DNA of 64,000 nucleotides, from NCBI RefSeq assembly GCF_910592395.1, contig NC_088315.1:1366501-1430500 (forward strand). Direction: 5' to 3'. Positions within the stretch are counted from its first letter, which is position 1. Every line of letters begins with the position of its first letter. Origin of the DNA: Lineus longissimus (Eukaryota > Nemertea > Pilidiophora > Heteronemertea > Lineidae). A program made the translations under genes and the position numbers. The notes below the pieces were generated by a model. The model was not told the DNA's origin. It saw only the letters and a program-made list of their open reading frames with translations, and made no database searches. Below, one piece after another: positions 13,701 through 23,700 of the stretch.

Positions 13701-15337
13701 CCACTCTATTTTAGCTTTTATCACTCGATTTTACTAAAAAAGACGATTGGCTTTTCTGGGCGGGAAAATAGCTTCAACTTGAACAGACACCTGGCCTAGA
13801 CATGCATATACCACCAGTATATCAATAAAATAGTGTTTCTGTCAAATCGTCAATTGGAGTGTAATGGTAATGTTCGCTATGCGTGATAATTGTGTCATTA
13901 GTGATCAGTGGTGTGCACCAATGGTTTGTAATGGTGTAGTGGTGCATCTTCTTCATGTCCTTCAATGGGTATAACGCATCATGCGAGCGTTTCAAGAGAC
14001 TGTTGATGTTTTCGATTGCATCTTTGTGTGTACACATGTAATGTAGTGGCCAACTACTCATAGCTTTACAAAATATTTCAAAGCAATACATATGTATTCG
14101 GGAATCGCATCTGACAAGGATTCCAATTGGTGTTGAAATTGTTTGAACGATATATGTGTGGTGTCCTCTCTTCCATCTTTCTCTACAGCAATAACTCACC
14201 CCTAATGCTCTGGAAAGGCACCTGGAAAGACAATAAAGCTAACATGAGCAATCCTGTGATGGCCAGGTAAAGCGCCGCGTATAGTCGCTGCGACCGGCGA
14301 CGGGGCCACGACAACATGATGATTGTGGTTGGAATGTGACCGACGATCGGATTGGTTCACTCGTCTTGCTGTCACGCTTCCGTCGCAGGTCGCAGCGACA
14401 CAAATCGCAGTTTTCCACAATTCCTCGAACTAATGCATGAGCAATGAGAGACAATTATTGAACTGAACTACCGTCCATCGATCACACTGACCTAGTCCTA
14501 CTTTTAACTATAAATCAAATACTTAAACAGTCTTAGATAAACTTCATATTTTCAATCTTTAAAAAAAAGTATGCCGCGTACATACCAATATAGGCCCTAT
14601 AATCATAATCATAATCATCATGATAATGTGAATTCGATCAATCGATGAACGCGTAACCAATATACATATTTAATCTGAATTTCGATTGTTTTGCACCCAT
14701 GTTTTACACACGTATGCATGCTATACGGGAATGAGCTTCTGTGTGGGGTGCAAACGCCATTTCGTGAAATAAGTAAAACAGTAAGGCAAGATTAGAACAA
14801 ATACAGTTCTTGAATTAAGTAGTAAGCCCAATATATAAATGCCATATAAAGACTTATACAACTTAAAACTGATAAAACATCGTGTAGCGTTTATATCAAA
14901 ATGTGAGATATTGAACTTGAGCCCGGTGTAGAAGTTTGAAAGGTCCTCGGATAGAATGTCCGGTGAACAACGGATGTTCAATCTTAAAGGCATTGATGGC
15001 TATGATATGCCATAATCCGGCAGAATTCAATAGGGCCGAACACATATTCTAGGGGAACATATTTTACTTCTACATCGGAACTTAATCATAGCCCTCAATC
15101 CAGCTCAGCCAGTGACTCAAATCGGCTTAGTTCATGGATATGCATTCAGCTAATTGGCCAATTAGTCAGTCTTTCATGTCTATGTAGTGTTGCCTAGTAG
15201 CACTCATCAGCGTGACAAACTTTCACAATGTTAAAGAAATGAATGGAAGTATATATATAACCAATGTCAACTCACCCTAACTCATCCCAGTTGACAAACC
15301 CCTTCCTTTTGGGGTAGGTGAGATGAAACATCGCCAT
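4777..15337 (-). CDS. 14-exon gene for a 903-residue protein with degenerate EF-hand pairs, unidentified
   Basis: Exons, in transcript order: 15337-15276, 14221-14200 (only 22 nt), 11898-11827, 10446-10316, 10116-10014, 9052-8937, 8826-8751, 8395-8219, 8015-7772, 7549-7416, 7246-7159, 6867-6738, 6362-6188 and 5958-4777. All junctions are GT-AG, phases match, and the sum is 2712 nt (903 aa plus stop). The ATG at 15337 has A at -3 and G at +4. Residues 1-48 align in spacing with a calmodulin-type EF-hand pair (KGFVNWDELG, then SRALG, then DGLNFKELEKL), but the calcium ligands are mostly lost. A second degenerate pair lies in exons 5-7 (TYEAVDTKG...LYEYLDLI). The middle has an acidic stretch (exon 8) and a Pro-rich linker (exon 12). 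The 393-residue last exon is charged, Lys/Glu-rich and low-complexity. I do not recognise the family; a ciliary EF-hand protein is a guess. Very long introns sit at the 5' end. Confidence 0.8.
9054..9277. repeat. Identical 63-bp direct repeats flanking a 98-bp transposon-end fragment
   Basis: The segment 9054-9116 recurs without a difference at 9215-9277 (offset 161). Both contain the CTTTCTTTCTTTC tract. The 98 bases between them (9117-9214) start with CAGTGGAACCCCG, the end of a DNA-transposon family also present near 21.3 kb. The whole lies in an intron of the EF-hand-like gene, directly upstream of the exon beginning at 9052. The identity implies a recent duplication or an assembly artefact. 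Confidence 0.8.
9117..9214 (+). mobile_element. Fragment of a CAGTGGAACCCCG-ended DNA transposon or MITE
   Basis: The fragment begins CAGTGGAACCCCGGTCGGC right after TA, followed by repeated GACCACC/CGACC blocks. A related copy in reverse orientation lies at 21264-21422. The terminal CAGTGG and preceding TA fit Tc1/mariner-pogo (Tigger-like) ends. No transposase is present and only one end is seen, so the class is inferred. Confidence 0.55.
10543..10730. repeat. Short imperfect tandem repeat, about 66-bp unit
   Basis: A block containing CATGACCATT, then AGCTCTT, AGCACT and TCTG-TGG, occurs at about 10566-10609 and again at 10632-10675, with a more degraded third copy (CATGGACATTCG) from 10695. 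It lies in an intron of the minus-strand EF-hand-like gene. A C-rich run precedes it at about 10510. Confidence 0.5.
14200..14221 (-). other. 22-nt micro-exon of the EF-hand-like gene
   Basis: The minus strand reads TTTCCAG, then 22 coding bases, then GTGAGT. Exon 1 ends in phase 2 and exon 3 starts in phase 0; one plus 21 bases repairs the frame exactly. The residues added (G-CLSRALG) supply the F helix of an EF-hand (compare ELG..MRSLG in calmodulin), which independently supports the exon. Confidence 0.75.
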
Positions 15338-16538
15338 CCTGAACCTCCTCTAGCATCTCACATTCAAGATTCCAAATTTAATCCGATCATTTTATATCCA
15401 TTCTACCAAAACCCATGCCATGCCAAGCGCCAATGGCTTTCTGTTTTGCCATGTTGTGGCCGTTCCGGTTTTTAGCACAACCCAACGTAAAGAGCAGACG
15501 ACAGACGACCTCGTCTCCAGGATCACCAGCGAGAAATAGAAAACAGCCTTTAACAAAGAGCCGCGGCATGAACCGTATTAGAGGGACGAGAGTCGGGTAT
15601 TTGTCACAATTCCCACTCAAGTGGGTGGGAGATCGCCCAATAGATGTAAGGGCATTAAAACATTAAAGGCCTGCAGTACTTGTATCATTACGTGGCAGTA
15701 GTTACCAGTAACAACCATTGATATTGATAGATTAGTCGGCAATTTATCGGGGCTTATTCTGGAAAAACTAACTTTGGCTGAGCTCCAGGATGACATCTTG
15801 ATGAGGTATTTTGCTGTTGCCCCATCCTGACTCTCATGCGTTTGCGTCATCACCATCGAGTGATTTAGCGATCCCAAAACATTGCTGGTCAAGAGGGCTG
15901 TTGCCCATGGATCAAGGGATATCATAACTCAATATAATGAGTCGTGGAGTAATATATGTCTCGTATCATGCATTAAAAAGTAGTGCTGGTGATGAATTGA
16001 ATCGTATTGCCATCTAGCGGATGACAGCAACACAACGCCTCCGCATTTCCTACCGAGAGTAAATAAGAAATATAATATCATGCCTCAATGACTTTTATAT
16101 ATCGCAAAAAAAACTATCGACCAAACAGATTGATGATTCCCTGACGTAGGCTTAGTTCAGTGTCGGCAGCCATGGCAACACGTACCAGTGTACATTGATA
16201 CCGCTACCGCATAATAAGACTATACCTAATCAGGTCAATTCGGCGAATCCTCAATGTATGCATAGATGATGTACACTCTTTCGACAGTCAAACACACGAC
16301 AATGGTGAAGTGTTGATGGAATTATCTTACGACTGGCCAGCTGGAGATGTGATCGGTTGTCCTGTGAAGTGTACTTGAGACATTGGAGACGTTAGGAGCA
16401 CACGGACCGATGTTAGACGGTAAGGAACCAACGCCACACGAATACGAGGAACTGCACTTTCATGCACCCGGTTGGCGTATCCGCTAGAGATCGTGATAGG
16501 TCTTCTTCAATAGAAACAATTTCACAGTGTATATCAAG
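15338..16538. other. Intergenic interval between divergent genes
   Basis: It separates the start of the minus-strand EF-hand-like gene from the plus-strand TPR gene. It holds a dispersed repeat at about 15824-15896 (related to 56652-56728). It could hold promoters and a first exon for the TPR gene. I see no coding exon in it. Confidence 0.5.
15824..15896. repeat. Dispersed repeat, copy 1
   Basis: About 75 bases starting CCATCCTGACTCTCATGC and ending around CAAAACATTGCTGGTCAAG are closely matched at 56652-56728 in the same orientation. The copies share blocks CATCCTGACTCTCATGC, TTAGCGATC, CAAAACATTG and GGTCAAGA. No ends or target duplications are obvious, so the element type is unknown. Confidence 0.6.
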
Positions 16539-16550
16539 ATGTTGTATAAC

Positions 16551-19370
16551 ATGGACGGAGTTGCGGAGGAACTGAAATCGGCATTAACGCAATTTCCGAG
16601 CCATTTTGATGTAGGGGAACAAGCTGAAACGAAACAAAAGCTAAAAGATCTAGAGTGGCCGTTGACAGCATCAGTCATTAGACGGATTCTAGATCGAATC
16701 AAAGACGGGGAATCGGAATACTTACATGATTCTCAGTTCAATTTACGGGAACATTTCAAATGTCGGGATCTTAATCTGACACTTTTCATGGAATACCAAA
16801 TGAGCATGCTCAGCGCGCCGGGGACGGCCCAGCAGATGAAAGTCGTCCGAAAGATGACGCAGGTGAGTCAGGAGTACCCCAACAACATGATTGCATTGTC
16901 CAATCTCGCCAACCTGAAACTTCAGCAACAGCAAGTGGACGAAGCTCAGATGTGTCTGGAAAAACTGGAAGTATTAGGACCTTGGGAACGGGTTCTCGCC
17001 GACGCTGAAATGGCTTATACCTACCGGAGAATTGGGCCGCGTGGACATTTGTACGTCAAAACCCTTTCCGAAAAGGTTGTCAATCTACGTGGCTACTCGG
17101 GTCTAACGGAAGGGGTGCAACCAGAGTGGCTTGGTGAACTGAAAATCGAATACAGTTATGAGGCAGCATTGGCCATACAGCGATTGTTTAATTCATCTTG
17201 TTGCTCCGATTCGTTCAGACATGCAAGAAATGATCCTGAGGAATTGATGAAACAGTCTGCCCTGTTGCTCAAAAACGTTGTCTTCTCAGGGCTGAGCATG
17301 TACGAGACAACAGGTATGCTCATGTTAAGTGAAACATTCAAACTTTACAAATGGACAGCTCCTAAGGACCAGCGAACACTGAAAATTTCAGATTTCGAGT
17401 GGCCGGGTCTCAAGACAGTTGATCAGTGTCTCGAGAAGGCTGTTGAAGCAGTCGAGACTGCAGGTCTTGCGAACGTATCTTTCCGTGCATTGCACATGCT
17501 TGGCAACCAGTTTAGGACTATTAAACGAGGGCCAAAATATGACCTTGACAAGGCTGAACGATATCTGAAACAGGCTGCTGAGCTGAGTAATAAGCCAGCT
17601 ATTCAACATCACCTGGCTTTGGTATACAGAGGCAAATGGCTCAATGGGAAAGATGCCAGTGAGAAAGGTTCATGCAATGCCAACATTAGAGATCCAGGAC
17701 ATCCATTGCTGAAGAAGGCAATAACGCATCTGGAAAAGGCAGATGAATACAGTCATGGGACGGGCGTTCTTTTTCGTGTTGAGTTGGCACGTCTTAAATT
17801 TTCATACAGCGAGGAGCCAATTCCTGAAGAGAGTCGTGACGCAATCATGGACATACTAAATGGGTGTATTCTGTACACCCATCTTGGCCTAACGTCACGG
17901 AGTATTCAATCATACCTTTTCCACGAGCTGGCATTGATGCATAAGGAGTTATTCAATGACTGGAATAAGTATCGCAAGTATCTTGAGCTGTCTGTTGGAA
18001 AGGCTTCGCAAGCTAAAACCTACAGTCCAGCTTTGCTCGACCTCAAGAAATTGGTCAAAGCAGAATCACAGACGGAGTCAGAAAGATACAAGAACCTTGG
18101 CAAGATGTACACGATATTTGAGAGATACTCCAATGCCCGATGGAATCTCGAAAGAGCGATGAGATTAAATCCAAATGATCCCAACATCTTGGAGGATCTA
18201 GTAGTTTCCTTGATTGGCTTAGATGAATTCCAGGCAGCGAGGCAATGTTTGATAATACTGCGGGACATTGACCACGCATATCTAGAAAAGGATCCGAACA
18301 GAGACAGATACATTCGTGTTAGCCTGAGAGTAGCGCAGCAATTCAGTGCTGGAATAGCGGCGTCCATCTACCAGGAATTGATGAGGGACATCAGACCAAA
18401 GACAGCTGAAGAAAACATTGTTGTCATTTCATCTGAGGAATCATCTGATACCGTCAGAACCAAGGCTGTCGTTGACATGATTCGGCACGGGCTGGGATTC
18501 ACTGAGGACAACTGCATATTGCCTATGGAAGCAATTTGGAAGTTCTATGGACAAGACACAACAAGACATACATCATGTCATGTTGAGTTTTTCGTCAAAA
18601 ATGCTTGGTGTATTGTTGTCCATCTTACGGATACCATGTTGGACCTTGATGCATTACTGTTTGATGTTAACAATTCCATTGAAGATGTTCGTCAGCGAAA
18701 GGGACACGTTGTAATCGTGGATGATGTAAGGAAACAGAATGATATGGACTGGAAACAGTCTACGGGAAATATGCGAAGGTGTCAGCCATGGATTAGCTAC
18801 AGTGAACTTTTTCATCTGAATCTAGAAGTGGTCGGACCGGAGAGGCCAAATGCTTCTGATGAGGTGCTTCAAGATGAGCAGGCTCTGGAATTGGTCGAAG
18901 ACTGTGCGGCAGTTCTACAAGACCTGCATGTTGCTGGTCCTCCCAGCAGCACTGCACCAGATGGAAGGGGGGTGCCACATACTGAGCAGAGGCAAAGCAC
19001 CGGAGCAGAGGGATCGCAAGCCAGGGAGCAAAGCGAGAGTACTTCGAGAGATGAAAGGGAAGTGCCGTTCCCTGAACAGGGGGATAATAATGCAACGGAG
19101 AGAAGGGAGGTGTCAAGCAATACCCAGAGTGGCCGCATTGTGGAAGAAGGAAGAGCAGTGTCAGCCAATGAGCAGGGTGCCAGCACTGTAGCAAATGAAC
19201 AGTCGGACTGTGATCAGAGCAACAGCTTTGCAGCTGAGGGAACAGATGGAGGCCAGTCCGCCACGGAAGCAACTGAAGCCACACGTGGGGGAGATGCGCC
19301 CGATATACAATCCTGGACGCCATCGGCATTGGAACGTCTGTTTCGTGCAATGCTTTCTGCCAACGAGTAA
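16551..19370 (+). CDS. TPR protein of IFIT/TTC22-like type with a C-terminal TIR-like domain
   Basis: One long coding exon gives 939 residues from the ATG at 16551, which has A at -3 and G at +4. An in-frame ATG at 16539 is weaker. A splice-acceptor-like TTTCACAG ends at 16527, so an upstream exon is possible. Residues about 100-590 are helical repeats. Clear TPR-like units lie near 109-145 (YPNNMIALSNLANL), 311-347 and 509-572 (NARWNLERAMRLNPNDP). Residues about 618-760 form a separate alpha/beta block: a strand NIVVISSEESSD, a helix, then FFVKNAWCIVVHL and GHVVIVDDV. Order, length and strand spacing resemble a divergent TIR domain, but no catalytic Glu can be assigned with confidence. A Glu/Ser/Gln-rich tail with degenerate 16-18-residue repeats ends in a short helix (ALERLFRAML). 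IFIT-like proteins act in innate immunity; a similar role here is inference. Confidence 0.85.
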   Translation: MDGVAEELKSALTQFPSHFDVGEQAETKQKLKDLEWPLTASVIRRILDRIKDGESEYLHDSQFNLREHFKCRDLNLTLFMEYQMSMLSAPGTAQQMKVVRKMTQVSQEYPNNMIALSNLANLKLQQQQVDEAQMCLEKLEVLGPWERVLADAEMAYTYRRIGPRGHLYVKTLSEKVVNLRGYSGLTEGVQPEWLGELKIEYSYEAALAIQRLFNSSCCSDSFRHARNDPEELMKQSALLLKNVVFSGLSMYETTGMLMLSETFKLYKWTAPKDQRTLKISDFEWPGLKTVDQCLEKAVEAVETAGLANVSFRALHMLGNQFRTIKRGPKYDLDKAERYLKQAAELSNKPAIQHHLALVYRGKWLNGKDASEKGSCNANIRDPGHPLLKKAITHLEKADEYSHGTGVLFRVELARLKFSYSEEPIPEESRDAIMDILNGCILYTHLGLTSRSIQSYLFHELALMHKELFNDWNKYRKYLELSVGKASQAKTYSPALLDLKKLVKAESQTESERYKNLGKMYTIFERYSNARWNLERAMRLNPNDPNILEDLVVSLIGLDEFQAARQCLIILRDIDHAYLEKDPNRDRYIRVSLRVAQQFSAGIAASIYQELMRDIRPKTAEENIVVISSEESSDTVRTKAVVDMIRHGLGFTEDNCILPMEAIWKFYGQDTTRHTSCHVEFFVKNAWCIVVHLTDTMLDLDALLFDVNNSIEDVRQRKGHVVIVDDVRKQNDMDWKQSTGNMRRCQPWISYSELFHLNLEVVGPERPNASDEVLQDEQALELVEDCAAVLQDLHVAGPPSSTAPDGRGVPHTEQRQSTGAEGSQAREQSESTSRDEREVPFPEQGDNNATERREVSSNTQSGRIVEEGRAVSANEQGASTVANEQSDCDQSNSFAAEGTDGGQSATEATEATRGGDAPDIQSWTPSALERLFRAMLSANE
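18958..19215 (+). repeat. Degenerate coding repeat in the TPR gene tail
   Basis: At least four diverged units of about 48-51 nt encode GRGVPHTEQ, EREVPFPEQ, RREVSSNTQ and GRAVSANEQ, each followed by Ser/Thr/Asn-rich residues and an acidic end. The repeat looks like tandem expansion of a disordered linker. The reverse strand is also open here, a by-product of the composition. Confidence 0.65.
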
Positions 19371-20777
19371 AACAGTGTAAGGCCAACATTATCTTCAATA
19401 CGAAATGTCATTTTCTCAAACAGGTATTCAAAAGGTGCCCATCTTAAACAGGTATAGTACTGCAGGTCGTACCGCTAGCATAGTCCTCCAGTTTTGATCT
19501 GGGAGACCATTCATTGGTAAATGACCAGTAGTCACGATCATCGACCTTTCGTAGTCAGATCAGATGGAGCACATTAACGCACACGGATTCTGTCCGTGTT
19601 CATTTTATAGGATATCCTTCATCAATATTGTATCTATTGCCGCTTGTGATCCAATTTGGGGAGTTTAGTTTACCACTTTCCATAAGAGCTTCCCGACGAA
19701 ACCTACATGTATGATATAGCTTGCCAATTGCATTGTGAACACGTGATATGGCAACAACTATGAGCTAGCTTGTGGACAATTTTCACGTTTGATACACGTC
19801 TTTTAAGGAAGACTGGTGAAGGATTCTGCAAGGTCGGATTAAGTTACATGGGGTTGACAATAGGGATCTCTCCCATCTCTCAGTATTGCTGTACCAACAC
19901 GACCCCAGTCCCCTTACTGTGCATATTAGCCACTAGATGACCACCAATTGTTCCCCTCCACTCAGATTCAAGGAATGTTACGAGCTAATGCAGCGGGAGG
20001 GACCGACATCTACTCTGATTACAACGCCGTTAAACATGTTGAATCAACAAGACTCGGCTATCCTGGTGGTCATTTGGCATTCCCTCACTGTGGGCTGAGT
20101 TGGTGACGGCGATCTGCTGGGCGACTTGACCGCGGGGAAAGCGAGTCATCCTATCAAAGATCATGTTCATCATCTGCTAACATATACTTTCCTACCTTTG
20201 TGTCAATCTTTGAGTTAACATTGAACCCGGGATTGGAAATGAGGATTTGTGCCAGGATTAACTATTCAAAATAATGTTTGCTCGATATTTTCTCTTAGAC
20301 TTGAGGATACATATCACGGATCTGTTAAAATTTCCGATTTTGTTGTAATCAGTTGCGTTCGTGCCGTAATTCCGCCTTCGGATACCCAAATGAATCCAAT
20401 TTTCTATACTTGTAGAGGCTACTTTAGAACTGTGCTATCTCGGAGCCTTGTGTGTCACGGTGCGATTCCGCAGACGTTTTCCGCCGGAATCTACTAGAAC
20501 TTCCCGGCCAGTAACATGAGAAGAACTGAAGCCCTGCATGGGCAGCGCCAACAAAGTGCTTACATGTAGCAGCTTCGAACCCAGTAAAGGGTGGCACTAT
20601 GGTTTTGGGCCGATATTTCCTTGCACTATCATTTTCAAAGTGACATTAGGGAAAAAACCGTGTGGATAATAGACCTTCGGGCGGAATTTTAGACATTTGT
20701 TGTTCTTGAGTATACATAGATGAGATACGTTGAATGAAATGGATGGCCGACGCGACCAACGGTTACAAGAGGGGAGG
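19371..20777. other. Intergenic interval without a supported gene
   Basis: It lies between the TPR gene and the first exon of the nicotinic receptor gene. It would hold the 3' end of the first and the promoter of the second. No AATAAA close to the TPR stop codon was noticed and no exon is recognisable. Confidence 0.5.
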
Positions 20778-23700
20778 ATGTTCAAAGTCTTCTTATTGCT
20801 TTTCCTTTACACCAGCCACAGTGGTAAGTACGCCAATATATTCATAAGGGCGCCAGAAGCTAACTCGTAGATGACATTAGTTATTATCATTTTTGTACGA
20901 TTTCGAACTAGATTTTTTATAGGGAGTGCGTGTATCCAAATCAAGTGTATAATGTTTATACACGTAACTGTGATTGATGAGTGCCAAGGGAGACTACATA
21001 TCAATAAAAGTGACCCATAAATGGGTCTCTATAAAGAATTAACAGTAGGTTTCGCTAATTGTACTAAACTGCAAGCCCTAAGAGAGAAACATGCTTGCTT
21101 TTTACAATAAATGCTAGATATGCGGCTGGCGCAGACGGTCTTTGACACACATGCCAAATAACTAGGACTTATCATATTGGACTTACTCATAAGTTCAAAA
21201 TTCTTGAAGCTGAAGATGTTTCTTCATTTTGAGCAGAAAAAAAACAGGTGAAAAAAAAATTTGTCACGGGCTGGGTACCGAGGTGGTCGAGTTACCGGGG
21301 GCCTCGTAATGGTAATTAGAGAGGAAACCATTCGGTACCGGCGATTCTTGGTCGTCATAGCGGGGTGGTCGCGTTACCGGGTAGGTCGTGTTACCGGGGT
21401 GGTCGCCGACGGGGTTCCACTGTTCATTAAGGATGAAGATGATCTTTTTCAGTTGTTTCAGCATCAATAGCAGAATTTTATTTAAAGAAGAACTTGACTG
21501 CTATCTACGACCCGACCAACCGGCCAGTCCTGGACCACAACCGCACAGTACGGGTTGAGTTGGACGTCGCTTTGCAACAGCTAATAAGCTTGGTAAGTCA
21601 GTGGGGTGTAAGTAACGTTTCGATATATAGAAGTTCTAACGTTTAGTGTAGTGACCCTCCTTGCAACATCCTAAACCCTGTGTGAACCCCTCTCATGCCT
21701 ATGCAGACACCCAAAGGTCATCGTTTATCGCTGTGTACTAGACAGATACCTGCCGGAGCTAATACCTACTGAAGGATTCCTCCTCGGGTTGTTTTATCCT
21801 ACACTCCTTATGAATCTTCAGTGAAAGGGGCATACTTGGCAGGAGCTAAGTTTCACGGTTGTCTAAAGCAACCTCAATCAGGGAATTAGTCTGTTGACCT
21901 AGTGCTTTATGAGAGTCAACGTCAGGCCGGCTCATCCAAGAGATGATATATTGTAGTCTATCCTGAGTATTTACCTTTAGGTTGACCTTGGATGTATAAC
22001 GCTTTGCATGTATGGACCACCACCGTATCGTTGTCATAAGTGCAGAGAACTGAAGTCCTTTTATTTACTTGTCTGAGTAAGTCATGCAATGTTCTGTGAC
22101 ATATTGCACTCATTCTCTCCAAATATTTGCCATAATCGCACGACTTTGCTTTTGCTGATCCGAGAATCAACAAATCAGTTAATGAAATGTCCAGGCGCAT
22201 GTGACCTGAGTTGCTCCAAACGAACGATGAGTGCAGTCATTGGTAACGTCGAGACAAGGTCACAAGGCTTAGAGGTAAACGCACGAGTTGAAGAAGCCCA
22301 TACATCGATTTTGTGCAACCGTACATGCAGGCCTAATTTTTTATTTGCGTTTTAAGTTAGAAAATCCCAACAAGTCTTATTTTGTTGGCACCACCATTGA
22401 ATCCAGGCTCTCTAGCTTATGAGCTAATATCCCCGAGCAGTCTTGCGGTGTCAAGGCCTTGGTGGGTCAAGATGCCAACACTTACCAATAAATCTTATAC
22501 ATCACGGGTAAAACTGCCAAATTGATATTGACCTTTGCTCAATTCATTTTGTTCATTCCATTCCGCCGTGATAAAACACATCTTAGTAACACTGGCGTTT
22601 ACGTTCCATCGTCGATCTTGCTGACCACTCTATAAATTGCTTGCTTCATAAATCAAGTTGATCGTTTTGAAATCAAGTTTAGGGTAAATGTAGGGTACAC
22701 CAGAGATGATTGCATGATATATTTTGTAACGGCTCCATTAGCACTCGCTATATTCATCACTTCTTGACATTCAGAGTATTCTTCACACCCACGTCATCTT
22801 TATCAAGAGGCGGAGCGTTTTGAAAACCCCTGGTTTCGTGGATGAAATCCTGGCTGGCGAGTCCTGTCGATGTATCGGTTAAATCGGCAGTTTGGTCACC
22901 TCAAAACCTTTTACGATTTCGAAACATCGTTTTTGTTTATTGCTCGGAAACATCAATCGGATGAGTGACAAAACACGACACCCACATGGGCAAGATCCTT
23001 GGAGACATTCCGTCCGTATCGGTGCATATTTTGATGGACAGTCGCCTGTTTGTAAAATGAATCGTTTATTTCGCTACATTTCAGGAAGAAAAACTACAAG
23101 TGCTGTTTACAAATTGCTGGATCAGACTGGTGGGTAGGAACAGAGAACAAACACGACGTTGTTAGGGATCGCCCATAAACATCAACGTGTTTCACATTCC
23201 TAACAATGTGCTTAGTTTGACCCTCTCCCCTGGTTCTAACATAAAACATTGTTGTTAAACTTGTTATTTCATGGACCAATGTTTTACCGAAGACAATCTT
23301 ACCCCTCATTGTTAGGATTGTGAACCACATTGATGTTGTACGATCACTTAGTCATAGTAAACTTCTTCTGATTGTCAGTATAGTCTCAGTATGGTGAAGA
23401 CAGTTACCATTAAACCTTTTTAGAATAATGAGTATGATATTAAGAACATGACTGTTAGCTTCAGCAAGGATGCAGAGTATAGTGCTCTACATCCGCGGCT
23501 TCAGCAAGAAAAGATTCAGGAGCATAAAACGTGTCTGCTATTTGGACGAAAGTCAGTATTCTAATCTCTTGAGCTCCGATAACATTAGTCTTGTATCAGA
23601 TGCAGATAAAATCTGCAACGAGTGTTGGAACCAGCCGTTGGCTGATACCATGAAGCGGGAGAAACCTGATTGCCAATTAAATCGTTTTCAGAGCTGGACG

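Noticed and set aside
16527-16550. Translation start of the TPR gene at 16527
   Set aside because: The codon is GTG and it overlaps an acceptor-like site; ATG at 16551 has the best start context.
18793-19398. 201-codon minus-strand open frame
   Set aside because: It is antisense to the TPR gene tail; openness follows from the repeat composition.
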